DNA from: Platanthera guangdongensis | Taxonomy: Eukaryota > Streptophyta > Magnoliopsida > Asparagales > Orchidaceae | DNA: 64,000 bases | NCBI GenBank assembly: GCA_039583875.1 | Contig: CM077165.1 | Span: 71,598,757 to 71,662,756 of the forward strand | Direction of reading: 5' to 3' | In this document: positions 22,351 to 33,711 of the stretch, piece by piece | How positions within the stretch are numbered: position 1 is the first letter of the stretch | Layout: every line of letters begins with the position of its first letter | Position numbers and translations under genes: made by a program | Notes under the pieces: generated by a model | Told to the model about the DNA's origin: nothing | Databases searched by the model: none | Seen by the model: the letters and a program-made list of their open reading frames with translations, nothing else

Positions 22351-23981
22351 TGTTGGGTATTGTATCCACAATGTACCTGATTTGAAGAAGCCCCTGGACA
22401 AGCTAAGGTCAATAGACTATGTATTTGATAACCTTTTTCAAGTTGTACTTGCAGTTTATCCACGCTAAGTGCACACCAATGTCAGGGTGCAGTAGGTCAA
22501 TATACACGGATCTGCACGACGTAATCCCTCGTTGAGCAGATCAGTGTGTTGGCCTATGTGTACTCTCTCTATTGGAGTGCACTTACTTTCAAGTACAGGG
22601 CCGCTCATATGCAAGAGAAGACAAGGAGCATGGAGGATCAAGGAGCAGCTCCTAGGTGGAAGATGAAAAATCGTCCAAGGCAAATTCGACGAGAATCACC
22701 AAGTGATTCTCGCCGAATCGGCGAGAATCACTTGGTGATTCTCGCCGAATCGACGAGAATTATCAATGATTCTCGCCGACTCCTTCTGGCCATCTCAATA
22801 TGGTGCCAAGTAAGATTCGGCGAGAATCGCTTGTAATTCCCGCCGAACCAATGGTCATGCAGCCCATGAATACAAGTTGAATTCGTTGAGAATCGACAAG
22901 TAATTCGACGAGAATCACAATCGATTCTCGACGAATCGTCGAGAATCACTTGATGATTCTCACCGATTCGTCGAGAATCGTCTGCGATTCTCGCCGATTT
23001 TTCCTTGGCGTTTTCTCAGTTAATTTCCTGAACCGGATTTTGCCGCTGTTTAATATCTGGACCGGGACTTGGGGGCTACCTCTGTGGGTCCCACAAACGG
23101 TCTTATTGGGGGTAGCTACAGTATAAATACATGGGTATTTTGAACAGTACCCACACAGAAAAAAAATACGCGAGCTCACGGAAACCCTAAAATCGCGAAA
23201 TCCTTCCGCCGCCTCCGTCGCCGCTCGCGCAAGTCCGTCGCCGCCACCGATAGATCTTCTTCCCGATCTCCGGCGACAGTAGCTTAGCAAGGCTTGAGTC
23301 TCACGAGTCTATCCAGAGATCCTTCGTCTCTCGATTTGTTGATCGGAAACACTTCCCATCCGAATCGATCGAGACGACCGATCCTCGTGTGACCGTTGGT
23401 AGACCGAGCTTGCTTCGCAACGAAGTTTGGATCTCCAAGTTCAGCAGCTGCACTTCATCGTAGCCGCCGATCCCGAAGCTAGCCGCCGCTCGTGTGCCGC
23501 CGCCGGTTCCGGGGAAATCCTCTCCAAGAGAGACCAAGGTCGTAGACTCTTCATCGACTTCAAGAACACGTCGTCGAACAAAGAGGAACACCGGTGTCTC
23601 CAAGAGAAGTTTGTATCACGTGTACATTCTACATTTTCATTTCGTTGTAAAGGAACTTTGGTTCCGAGTTGTAAGGGTTGGGTGCAACCCGCTTTGTGGG
23701 AGTGTTGACTCTCACGTGTGGAAGGGCTCCTTCCGTTAGTGAAGGGATTGGATTTCAATCCCGTTGGTGAAGTGACCGAGTCGTCCCTTGTTGGGGAGAT
23801 AGGTCGAAGGGGGAAAGTGGATGTACCCAAGTCGGGGAACCACTATAAATTTGTTGTGTTTTCTGTGTGCTGTGTTTGTTGTTTTTATTGTGCAGGTACA
23901 TCTGTAATTTCGCAAAAGAACCACACGTCACCTATCCCCCCCCCCCATAGGTGCACATAGCCGGCACTAGGTGGACTTTCA
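22351..23981 (+). repeat. E 3' LTR (1631 bp)
   Basis: Copy of 14861-16493 with three substitutions and a C-run two bases shorter. Followed by CCAAG, the original target of the G LTR. Confidence 0.97.
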
Positions 23982-26900
23982 CCAAGCCAACCCTAGCTTT
24001 AAAAATGGTCAAAGTGCCCTAACTAAGGGTCATGTGACCCCCAAGATGCCCAACCAACCCTACTCAAGTCTTCCTAGACCTTAGGCGAGGCCAATGGGTC
24101 ACCAAGGACCCATTGGGGTCAACCCAAATGGTCATGTTGATCAAGGTCAACTCTATTCTATTGTTAGGTCAAATTAGCCCAAATGGGCTAACCCAAGCTC
24201 AAGCCATTTTTCCCTTAGGCTAACCTCACTTTTCATAATTATTATGATTAAGTGGGCTGCACATATCCTATGGAGTTGACCAGTCAACATGGGGGACTAG
24301 GAGAGAGAAAGCTCCATTTTCCCTTTAATGGAGGAGAGAGAAAGAGGGAGGAAGAAGCCATTCATGGCTTAGGGAGGCTAAGAGCCATCCTTGATGGCTG
24401 AACTCAACTCCCATGGAGAAGGGGAGGAGTTTCCAACAGTTTCTTGGCCACTTCAAGCCAGATTCACCTCCCCACCACCTTGGCTGAGCCATGCTTTCAA
24501 TGGCCATTAATGGTCATTGATGGTTGGCCTCTCCCCTCCACCAATTGGTGTTTTAAACACCAGCAGTGACATGAGAGGAGCCCTTCCCACCATTTACCTG
24601 AAGATTTCGAGCCACTTGACTGCACTGTTGCAGAAATCCGGCCGGCGGCACCACCACCATGGCAACCCGAAGTTCGACTCGACTCCAGACCACCAGAAAG
24701 GTCCTCCTCCTCTCCTTATCTCATGGGTAAATCGTAGCATTCTTTAGGTGCAAGGTTCGAGCTCAATTGAGCCCGATCCAAATCATGGCTTTCATGGTTT
24801 TCGGCCGAAAAATAACCTAGTAGAACCGCCGGAAAACGCCTCTCCGGCGGCTGTGCCGCCGCTTGGCGACAGCCACCACCTCAACGGAGGTGGTGGTGGC
24901 GGTGGCCGGCCGGGGAAGGGGCTGTATGGCCGGCGGCAGCCGCTTGAAGTCGGCCCAGGAAGAACAAATCCTGGCCGTCGGCTCAAGGAAAGAGATGAAT
25001 GGATCTCGTTCATTTGCGCCAAGATTCGTGCGTCATCAAATATTAAACTATAGGATTAATTTCATGATTATTTCAATTTCTGTCACAGATTTTATATTTA
25101 TTGGTTTTAAAAATTAAAACTACTTAGGTCCACCTGGTGGGAAAACTTTCAATATGAAAGTTGTAGCCATATGGGTCTACTTTAATCCAAAATTTATTTG
25201 GACCAATTTGGCCCTCTGGTTGGACCAGGGCACCCATTTTGGTGGGACCTGTACTTAGGGCTGTCCTGAGATTCAAATGGATGCCCACCCTTCATCCCTT
25301 GTCCAAATGGGCTAAAATTTGGACAGGAGATATTAACTATACCTAGGGTCTGTCCAAAATTGGGATTTTTTTGGAGACACTTTGCCTAAAGTTTTTACTT
25401 TTATTTAATAATGCTAGGGTATTTTAATTAAGTGGTCTAATGACCTCCAAACCCTCCCAAATTTTGGTGAGTGGTCCCTGACATCAATACCTAGCTTTGT
25501 ACAAAATTTCAACTCATTTGGGTGGGTTTTGGTTAGGGAATCACCAAACCCTAGTTTGGCCTTAAGGAGATATTTTTGATTAAAAGTGCACCATGGGCTT
25601 AGGGTGGCCACCTCCCCTCAACAGAGGCTGAGGTTTTGGACACTGACTTAGTATGGACAATGTCACACTCTTAAGTAAAATGGGGTGATTTAGGCTTGAT
25701 TTACCCTAGGGTTCAACCTCAAACCCTAAGGAAGGACTTTTGTGGGTTGTGAAGGACATGGGGGCTAATGCCCTTGTATGACCTTGAAAACTCAGTAGAA
25801 TTGAAGGTAGTGTAACCTAAGTTCTCTGAAAGGAATCTTAGAGGACTTGGAGGAAGGTAGACACCTCAAAACCCTAACCCTATTTTTAGGGTAGAAGCAC
25901 AATTTTGTAACTTTAGCCACTAAACCTTATTTAAAGGTTGTGAAACTTGGGTTGAGTAAGTTTTATACCATTTAGAACCCCTAGTAATTTTATTAGAATT
26001 TTATGGATTATATTTCTAGTACTTTATTAGTTAAATATCAATAGCCTCAAAATGATGTTTTAATTAATTTGATTATTTTGTTCATTTGAAACTGATGAAA
26101 CTTGGTCAGTAGATGAACTAGGTCTAAGTGAATCTCCCTGAATTTTGTTACAATTTTTAATTGATGGTATTTAGTACTTGCTTCACTAGTTTCAAAAAGG
26201 GACTTTGGTGGTATAAAATTATTTATAGATGATATATCTGTTGACAAACCATGAGACTTAGGTACTGATGATTTCAGGCCAAAATATGCTTGTAGCAATT
26301 TATTCATAATTTTTAGAGGGTTTATTACAGTACTTTCATTACAAGTACATAATATAGGGATTTTTGATAATTAATTTATTCAGAGATTAATACTTGCTGA
26401 AAAATTATGAAACTTGGCCAATGCTACTTTTAAGGTTGTCTCTGCATAATATAATTAATTTATAATTTTTGGATGGATATTTTTTGTACTTGATTCATAA
26501 ACAAAGGAAGATAGTAAATATTGATAAAATAGTTTTTGTGTCATTTTGATGATAGAAAAATTGTGATACTTTGGATTTACCATATTGAGATAACCTAATA
26601 TTTATCATAATTTTGTTAGGCATCTTGCATGAGTACTTAGGGTAGTTCATGTTCAAACCGGTAGCCTTTAGAAGCTTTAAGGAAAATAATTAAATGACAG
26701 ATAAATTAGGAAAATTATAATTTCCTGGATTTAGTCTATTTGTGTCATGATAAGTCTCCAGTAAATAAGGTAGGCCATTTGGATGAGTATTTGGATTATC
26801 TCCTGTCCGGTCCGACATATAACCTATGATGGTCTGCATTTGGCAAGATGAGAAATTGCAATAAGATGCGATGGGACATGGTGTAGGAGTTAGTCATTTT

Positions 26901-28645
26901 GGATAGATGTGGATGAGTTCACCATAAAAGGATAGTAAGAGTGGTGAAAATTGGTGTGGCTAGAGTTTAGAGGCGCTTGGGTTCGACAAAAGATCGTCTT
27001 TCCCGAGGTGAGGTAGAGTCAAATCACCCTAGGATTAGCCTATTGTAATATGAGAAGGTAATGGGTAAGGGAATCAACAAATAATAATAATAAGTACCTT
27101 GTGAAAGGGAACACTGGGCGTAACCCCAATAAAGTTCCTAGTGCCCCTTGAGAGCCCTTCACAGGGAATACCGGGGGCAGTCCTGGGTTAACGTAAGCTG
27201 TATTAACAAGCTGAAAAGAGTAACTTAGTAATTAGGGTTGCACATTTCACGAACACAGATAGCACAGTAAGATAGTTGGGAGCTACGACTTGGTTAGTTA
27301 AGAGACGGACGTTGTGGTCTGGGGAGTTTCGGCTCGATTGTTTGAGACGGACATTTTGGTCCGGGGAGCTTCGGCTCGGTTTTGAATACGATAAATTGCA
27401 TGTGCATGAAAGAAAAGAAAATTAAGGTGGTGGGTCTTCGGTATTGGAGGGTCGATGCACCGACGCCAATACGCTGACTCGGCAAGTGTGGTTAGCACTT
27501 CGCCAATAGAAGTCCGGTGCGCCAGCCGGCAAGAGTACGCAGGAGCTCCGCTTTGTGCACCAGCATTGAAGCGTACGATAGGTCTGACCGGTAGTGCTTT
27601 ACTGGTTTAGAGGTGGGCGAGGCCAAACCCACCGCTTCCGTCTGCCACTACGGAGGTATCCTGGGAGGTTACAGCTGCAGAAAGGGGGAACTAAAGGTCT
27701 GTGTGCACAGAGTCAGGTGTGTGTGTTGCACTTGTATGTCCCATCATACCCACTTGCATGTCATAGCATAATCGATTCATTTAGCCCTGACACCTAAGGT
27801 ATAAGTGGAATGGGACGCTTATACATTAGGACCTGCAAAACGACCCATTGGTCTATAAGCTTGTGTGGGCAAGTTTATAAATTAAGGTCAATTTTGATAT
27901 ATATTTACTACTGTTTGATAACCGACACTCCAACGTATAAATTGGTATGGGACTTTTTATACGATGGGAGCCTTGCAGAAGACCCCTTGGCTTATGTGTT
28001 CTCACATAAGTGAAGGTTACTTTTCATATTTCATCATATTGTCAATATCTATTATAGAATTGCTAGTATAGCTCCGCTGCCATCTGTTTTTGATTATTCT
28101 CCACCTTCAAGTCCTCCCCTTTATTCCTCTCCGCTCGGTGCCTAGGAGCCATGGGGGAAGGGGTGGGGGATGATAGGGCTTCGTCTTTTAGACTAACAGT
28201 TTTCGAACCGCATCATTTTAGGGAATCGTGAAACCCAGCACTGGGGAGCAGCCCCAGAGACCGGTGCGCTTGGAGATGGGGCAGTCTAGCTCCGGAGTTC
28301 ATACAGCCGGGACCGTGAATCTCGACCTTGAGTAGATGTTCTGTTTTTGCTTCCGCATGAGTGATTTGTAGTGAGGACATTATGTACCGGGCATAAGCCC
28401 GTATTTTAGTACTCTAATATATTATTCTGTGGACACTCCCTTCATGGAGATTATCTATATGATATGTGATTTTCTGTGGACTGCTAGTTTGCGTTTACTT
28501 TATTTTGCTACTTTTCTGTGATCGAATTGGCCGGCAAAATCGGTGCTTTGTGGTGATGACCCTTTAGGGCGTGAAGGAGTCACCGCAAAACGGCTGTTCT
28601 AGGCCTAAGACCCCGGTATTGAAAAATAAAAAAAGGGGTCTTACA
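23982..28645 (+). repeat. G 5' LTR, second segment (right of E)
   Basis: It aligns throughout with the two segments of the G 3' LTR (34312-36416 and 45258-47788) at about 5% difference. It holds the rest of the W-box-like cluster, a GC-rich patch with GGTGGTGGTGGCGGTGGCC (24888-24906) that gives spurious open frames, a long A/T-rich stretch (25050-27050), and a 42-bp imperfect duplication (27302-27385, GAGACGGACNTT...TTCGGCTCG). It ends GGGGTCTTACA. I see no genuine gene inside it. Confidence 0.9.
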
Positions 28646-28647
28646 AG

Positions 28648-28659
28648 TGGTATCAGAGG
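28648..28659 (+). other. G primer-binding site (initiator Met tRNA)
   Basis: TGGTATCAGAGG lies two bases after the LTR end TTACA. Confidence 0.9.
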
Positions 28660-28813
28660 AGACCTCGATCGAAAAGTAGCAGTCCACAACCCTGGGTCAC
28701 CCCCGTGCGAGTTTAGTTTGGGGACAAACTAAGCAGCGGAAGCAGTGGTGTGCCCATATGAGGGATCACATGTAAATTGTCCACTTTAATTAGGTTGAGT
28801 CGATTACTTACAA

Positions 28814-29956
28814 TTGGCTTTTGTTACGCAGCCCCCAGCACAGCCTACACCGCAAGGCGGAGCCCAGCAGACTCCGAACATTGCACCACCTCCCTCAGTC
28901 CCCACTCCTTTCCTTCAGTCAGACATGGGGCAAACTCTCACAGCTATCCTTGAGGCCTTCCGGACTCAACAGGCTCCGGCTCTGCATCCAAACCCGGGGG
29001 CCAACTGGTTTAGCACCTTCCGAGGACTTTCTCCCCCATCCTACTTGGGGACAGAGTCGGCAGTTCAGACGGAAGAGTGGCTGGATATTATGTACGAAAT
29101 GCTGACTGGGATACGGTGCCCCTGGGAGGAGAGGGTGGCTTTTGTGGTATCTTGCCTGGAGTCCCATGCCAAGAGGTGGTGGAAGACGTTGTTGGACATG
29201 ACATTTGTTGATAGGGAGGTTGCGGAAATTACCTGGGAAGAGTTCAGGGCCACGCTGCTGGAGCATTTTGTTCCGCAGTCGGCAGGGATGAGTTGGAGGA
29301 GCGGTTCTTACAGCTGAAGCAGGGCACCAGGACGGTGGTGGAGTACCATCGGGAGTTCGACCATTTGGCTCGATATGCAGGTTCTTACCAGCTGGATGAA
29401 GCAGGGTACATCAAGAGGTTCTATAAGGGTCTGAAAGAGGAGTTGAGGGAGTCCTTGTTGTTTGTATCCGACGGGCCTATCTCCCGGATTTTGGAGATGG
29501 CAAAGAGGATTGAGGCTGATTGGCACACCACTCGGGGTCGGAAGCGGCAAGCGGAGGATCAGGGCCGGAGAGCCAGAAATGATCAGCGGCGAGGTGCTAT
29601 ACCAGATGGGAGAAGGACAGACGACCAGCCTCGTTAGGAAGTGAGGCAGGAGCCGAGGGAGTAGGTGATATTGTCCCCTCAACCTCTTTGGATGCAGGAG
29701 ATGCCGATACCCGGGGGTATGGCATATCCCCCGCCAGAGTTCTTCCATTGTCATCAGGTTGGACACCTCCGGATAAACTGCCCCATGAGGGGGGCACCAC
29801 CTCCAGCACCACAGGGTGGCCCACCTGCTCAGCATTTCGGAGACTGAGGACGCGGTCAAGGATGTGGTTACCAGGGAGGGGATCGTAGACAAGAAAGGGA
29901 GCAGGTGTATGCTCTGGACCTGGCGCAGCCTCAGAACCCAGAGCAGGTCATAGCAG
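28814..29956 (+). pseudogene. gag: G gag, frameshifted, defective zinc knuckle
   Basis: A Pro/Gln-rich N-terminus (28814-28990) is followed by the Ty3/Gypsy gag core (AVQTEEWLDIMYEMLTGIRC, then RWWKTLLD). The frame shifts near 29290 and continues with LKQGTRTVVEYHREFDHLAR to a TAG at 29635. The zinc knuckle at 29737-29781 reads FFHCHQVGHLRINC: the first Cys of the CCHC is replaced by Phe. There is no ATG where the frame opens (TTG at 28814), so the start is probably mutated. The coding region ends at the intron donor at 29956. Confidence 0.8.
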
Positions 29957-30086
29957 GTACGCCAAGATATTTAAATTGTTTAAATTGAAATCCCCTTCTC
30001 AATTGACCAATAAGTAGAACAACACTAAGTAGAATGAATAGGAAAGAAAACCCGTTATAGAATACTAAGACATTTAACCGTCCCAG
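29957..30086 (+). other. Probable intron between gag and protease in G (130 nt)
   Basis: The donor is AGCAG|GTACGC and the acceptor CGTCCCAG|GTATAG. The interval is A/T-rich and non-coding between gag and the protease. Joining 29956 to 30087 gives a continuous reading through a split Gly codon (phase 1) directly into VFISGKPAYTLFD. T has a GT-AG interval at the same codon and phase. Confidence 0.75.
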
Positions 30087-33000
30087 GTATAGTCTTCATC
30101 AGCGGCAAGCCCGCCTATACTCTGTTCGACATGGGTGCCTCGCACTCGTTTGTGTCGGAGGCCTTTCTAGAAGGGCTGGAAGGAGTGGAGTGGTTCACAG
30201 TCCTGATGAGAATGGTGTGTCTACCCGACGGATCGGAGATACTCACCTCTGCCCATTGCAACATGGAGGCGGAGATTGGAGGAAAGTCATTCGAAGTATC
30301 GACAACGATCCTAAGGATGCCTGTCTTTGAGCTGATCCTGGGCATGACTTGGTTACACTGGAACCATGACCAGATCGATTGTCAAGCAAAGAGGATCACT
30401 GTGAGGCACAGTGACTCTGTAATTATCATTGAAGGTATAAGACTTGCCTCTCGTATACCCTTATCTTCAGTACAGGCCATTAAGGCCCACCTGTAGGGAG
30501 AGGAAGTTTATCAGATTTTATTTGAGTTGGCGGAGGCCAAGGGGTCTGTGGAAGACATCCCGGTGGTGCGAGAGTTTGTTGACGTCTTTCTAGAGAAACT
30601 GCAGGGTTACCCCTACACCGAGAGCAGGACTTCCAGATACAGCTGGTGCTGGGGGCCAAGCCTGCATCCAGGGCCCCTTACCTGATGGCCCCGAAGGAGT
30701 TGGCAGATTTCCGAAGTCAGTTGCAGGAACTAGTAGAGGCAGGGTTTGTCCGGACAAAAGTCTCTGCTTGTGTATTGATTACCGAGCACTGAACAGATTG
30801 ACGGTCCGGAATACATACCCGCTACCTCGGATTGACGAGCTGTTCGACCAACTGGAAGGAGCGCATTTCTTCTCAAAATTAGATTTGAGGTCGGGCTACT
30901 ACCAGCTTCGGATTCGAGAGGTGGATATTCAGAAGACTGCTTTTAGTAGCAGATATGGACTGTTTGAGTTTACGGTGATGCCCTTCGGGCTCACAAATGC
31001 ACCATCGGCATTCATGACCCTCATGAACCAGGTTTTCAAGGAGTATCTAGATGTGTTTGTCATTGTGTTTATCGATGACATCCTCATCTACTTGAGAACG
31101 GAGGAGGAGCACACTTGCCATCTCGCACTGACCCTACAGAGACTGTGGGAGAATCATTTATATGCAAAGTTCAGCAAATGTCAGTTTTGGTTGAAGGAGG
31201 TGGGCTTCTTAGGCCATATTATCAGTGGAGCCGGGTTGGCAGTGGATCCGACAAAGATTCAGGCAGTTCGGGATTGGCCGCAGTTGAAGGCAGCCACCAA
31301 CATATGAAGTTTCCTAGGAATTGTCGGCTATTACCGAAAGTTTGTGGAGGGATTCTCTCGAATCGCCCTCCCACTCACATCTTTGACGAAGAAGGAGGTA
31401 CCTTTCGTGTGGACCCCGCAGTGCCAGGCAGCTTTACAGGAGCTGAAGGATCGACTCGCCTCGGCTCCCATACTTGCTCTCCCCTCGGGGAGAGAAGAAT
31501 TTCAGGTCTACACTGATGCTTCCTACCAGGGTATGGGAGCTGTACTGATGCAGAAGGGTCATGTGATTGTGTATGTGTCTCGCTAGTTGAAGAAGAACGA
31601 ACAGAACTATCCGGTGCACGACCTTGAGATGGGGGCGGTCGTTTTCGCTTTGAAGGTCTGGCGCCACTATCTTTATGGAGTCCACTGCGAAATCTACTCC
31701 GACCACAAGAACCTGAAATACATGGACACGCGGAAGGAACTGAACATCAGGTAGAGGGGCTGGGTGGAGTTCTTAGCGGATTACCAGTATGAGATGCACT
31801 ACCATCCAGGGAAGGCAAACGTGGTGGCCGACGCGTTGAGTCGGAGAGCTGTCACTTCCGAAGTCGGGCCCCAGGTTATGTCTATGGAGCTGGTGAGGAG
31901 ATTGGATGATATGCACATCACCCTGGTTTCGTTCGAGGACCCCAAGCTTTACATGGAGTATTTAGCTGCGATGAGTGCTATAGACGATATCCGGGACCGA
32001 GTCAGAGATGGGCAGAGGCGAGATGCCAAATTGGAGCCGATATTCTGGGCCTTGGAGAACGGTGCAGCAGGGGATTACACGATGAGGGACGGCGTGGTAT
32101 GCTTTAGAGGTCGGACTTATATACCGGAAGGAGGCCAGGTCCGGGAAGATATCATGGAGGAGGCCCACCACAGCAGATACTCGGTGCACCCGGGGATCAC
32201 GAAGATGACTGCAGACTTGAAGAAGACTATGTACTGGCCAGGCATGAAGAAGGATATCACTCAGTTTGTGACCCACTGCGAAGCATGTCAGCTAGTGAAG
32301 GCGGAGTGCAAAAACCCCGCAGGATTATTGCAAACACTCCCGGTACCGGAGTGGAAGTTTGAAGACATCGCGATGGACTTTATTCATGGACTTCCCCGAT
32401 CACGGACGGGAAACGACTCGATTTGGGTCATCGTCGATCGGATGGCGAAGGTGGCCAGATTCATTCCGATCAGGAAGGATGACTCTGTGGGAGTATTAGT
32501 GCGGAGGTTTGTGGAGCAGTTCGTTCGATATCACGGGGTGCCCAAGACGATCGTGTCGGACCGGGATGGCCGGTTCACTTCCAGGGAGTGGAGATCCGTA
32601 CAGGCTTACTTAGGCACGCGATTGACCTTCAGCACCGCATTCCATCCCCAGACATATGGGCAGACGGAACGCACCAATCGGACGCTGGAAGATCTTTTGA
32701 GGCTATGCATTTTAGACTGTGGGGAACCGTGGGAGAAGCTTTTACCCCTAGTCGAGTTCTCCTATAACAACAGCTACCAGTCCAGCATCAGGATGGCGCC
32801 TTACGAAGCCTTGTATGGAAGGAAATGCAGGACCCCGCTTTCGTGGATTCAGGACGAGGATCTGAAGGCATTGGGATCAGATTTTGTTGAAGACACCGAG
32901 GCTCAGGTGAGGCTGATCAGAGACAGGATGTTAGAGGCGCAGAGCAGACAGGCTAAGTACTATGATGCCCGGCATCGTCAGGTGGAGTTTCAGGTGGGGT

Positions 33001-33446
33001 ACCGAGTGTTTTTGAAGATCCGGCCCATGCATGGAGTTTCACGGGTGCGTGGTCGGAGGAAGAAGCTCAGCCCTAGGTATATGGGCCCTTACAGGATCCT
33101 GGAGCGGATCGGACCCCTAGCCTACAGGCTGGAGTTGCCACCGGAGCTGGCAGCTCTGCACGACGTCTTCCACATTTCTTCGCTGAGGAGGGCTCTACTA
33201 CGCCCGGAGCAGCAGATTTTGACCACCGAAGGGCCAATAGCTTCATACCGATCAGTTCGCTTAGAGCCGGTTCGGATCGACGACCGAGGAGTACAGATCT
33301 TGCGTCATGAGAAGGTTACGTTAGTCAAAGTCCTGTGGAGGAACCACGGCCAGGAGGAGCATACCTGGGAACCGCAGGACCTGATGAGACAAAAATACCC
33401 AGAGCTATTCAGTCAGGTATACCTCACAACCCCTCAAGATGTTTAA
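30087..33446 (+). pseudogene. pol: G pol: protease, RT, RNase H, integrase, chromodomain, decayed
   Basis: Protease LFDMGASHSF (30124) has Met where catalytic D-T-G has Thr. RT includes the [12 protein letters not shown] and FIDDILIY motifs (31070); RNase H starts VYTDASYQGMGAVL (31506); integrase has the HHSRYSVHPG...C-x2-C zinc region (32167-32290), MDFIHGLPRS, DRDGRF and a GQTERTNRTLEDLL segment. The C-terminus is a chromodomain-like VKVLWRNHGQEEHTWE. In-frame stops occur at 30494 (TAG), 31305 (TGA), 31585 (TAG) and 31752 (TAG), and there is a frame disturbance at 30590-30760. Several stops look like CAG-to-TAG or CGA-to-TGA. Non-functional. Confidence 0.88.
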
Positions 33447-33711
33447 TTTATTTTCCTGCTTTAAACTAGTAGGGCTGCTCTAGGAAGAGTAGAGGCTAAT
33501 CTTTTGTTTGTTGGGATCTTGGCTTCATCAATTAGGCAAACTGGTCATAGATTTAGGATTTCTCCCTCCAGGCCCCACTAAACAAACATAGCGCCGAGAT
33601 GTAATCTTTCACTTCTTATGGGATGTTACAAGCTTCCTTTTCTTCGATAGAAGTTCACGTAGGCTTAACCTTGATTTCGGGGACGAAATCTTCGTTTTGT
33701 TTATTGGGATT
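33447..33711 (+). other. G 3' untranslated region with TTTCGGGGACGAAA motif
   Basis: Non-coding. GATTTCGGGGACGAAATC at 33673-33690 is a near-palindrome that is also present ahead of the T 3' LTR (AATTTCGGGACGAAATTC, 43247-43264); it is typical of Tekay/Del elements upstream of the polypurine tract. The tract itself is decayed (TTATTGGGATT before the LTR). Confidence 0.75.

Larger units (their letters stand above)
14861..23981 (+). mobile_element. E: young, apparently intact SIRE-like Copia
   Basis: 5' LTR 14861-16493, primer site 16496, gag 16557-18863, pol to 22038, polypurine tract 22337-22349, 3' LTR 22351-23981. By eye the two LTRs differ at three positions (C/A in CAGTTTMTCC, C/T in AGAYGAAAAA, C/T in AATTTGYTGTG) and in C-run length. 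Neither ORF has an internal stop. Flanks are CCAAT on the left and CCAAG on the right. The empty-site copy at about 34301-34330 reads GACCCAAGTCAACCC, so CCAAG is the original target. Confidence 0.95.

Noticed and set aside
24748..25053. Gly/Pro-rich open frames in the G LTR
   Set aside because: They come from the GGTGGTGGCGG patch; the 3' LTR copy at 35112-35437 has them changed by substitutions without coding constraint.
27020..27800. Possible tRNA or rRNA fragments in the GC-rich end of the G LTR
   Set aside because: No cloverleaf arms, TTC-loop or rRNA core words could be found; the region aligns simply as LTR in both copies.
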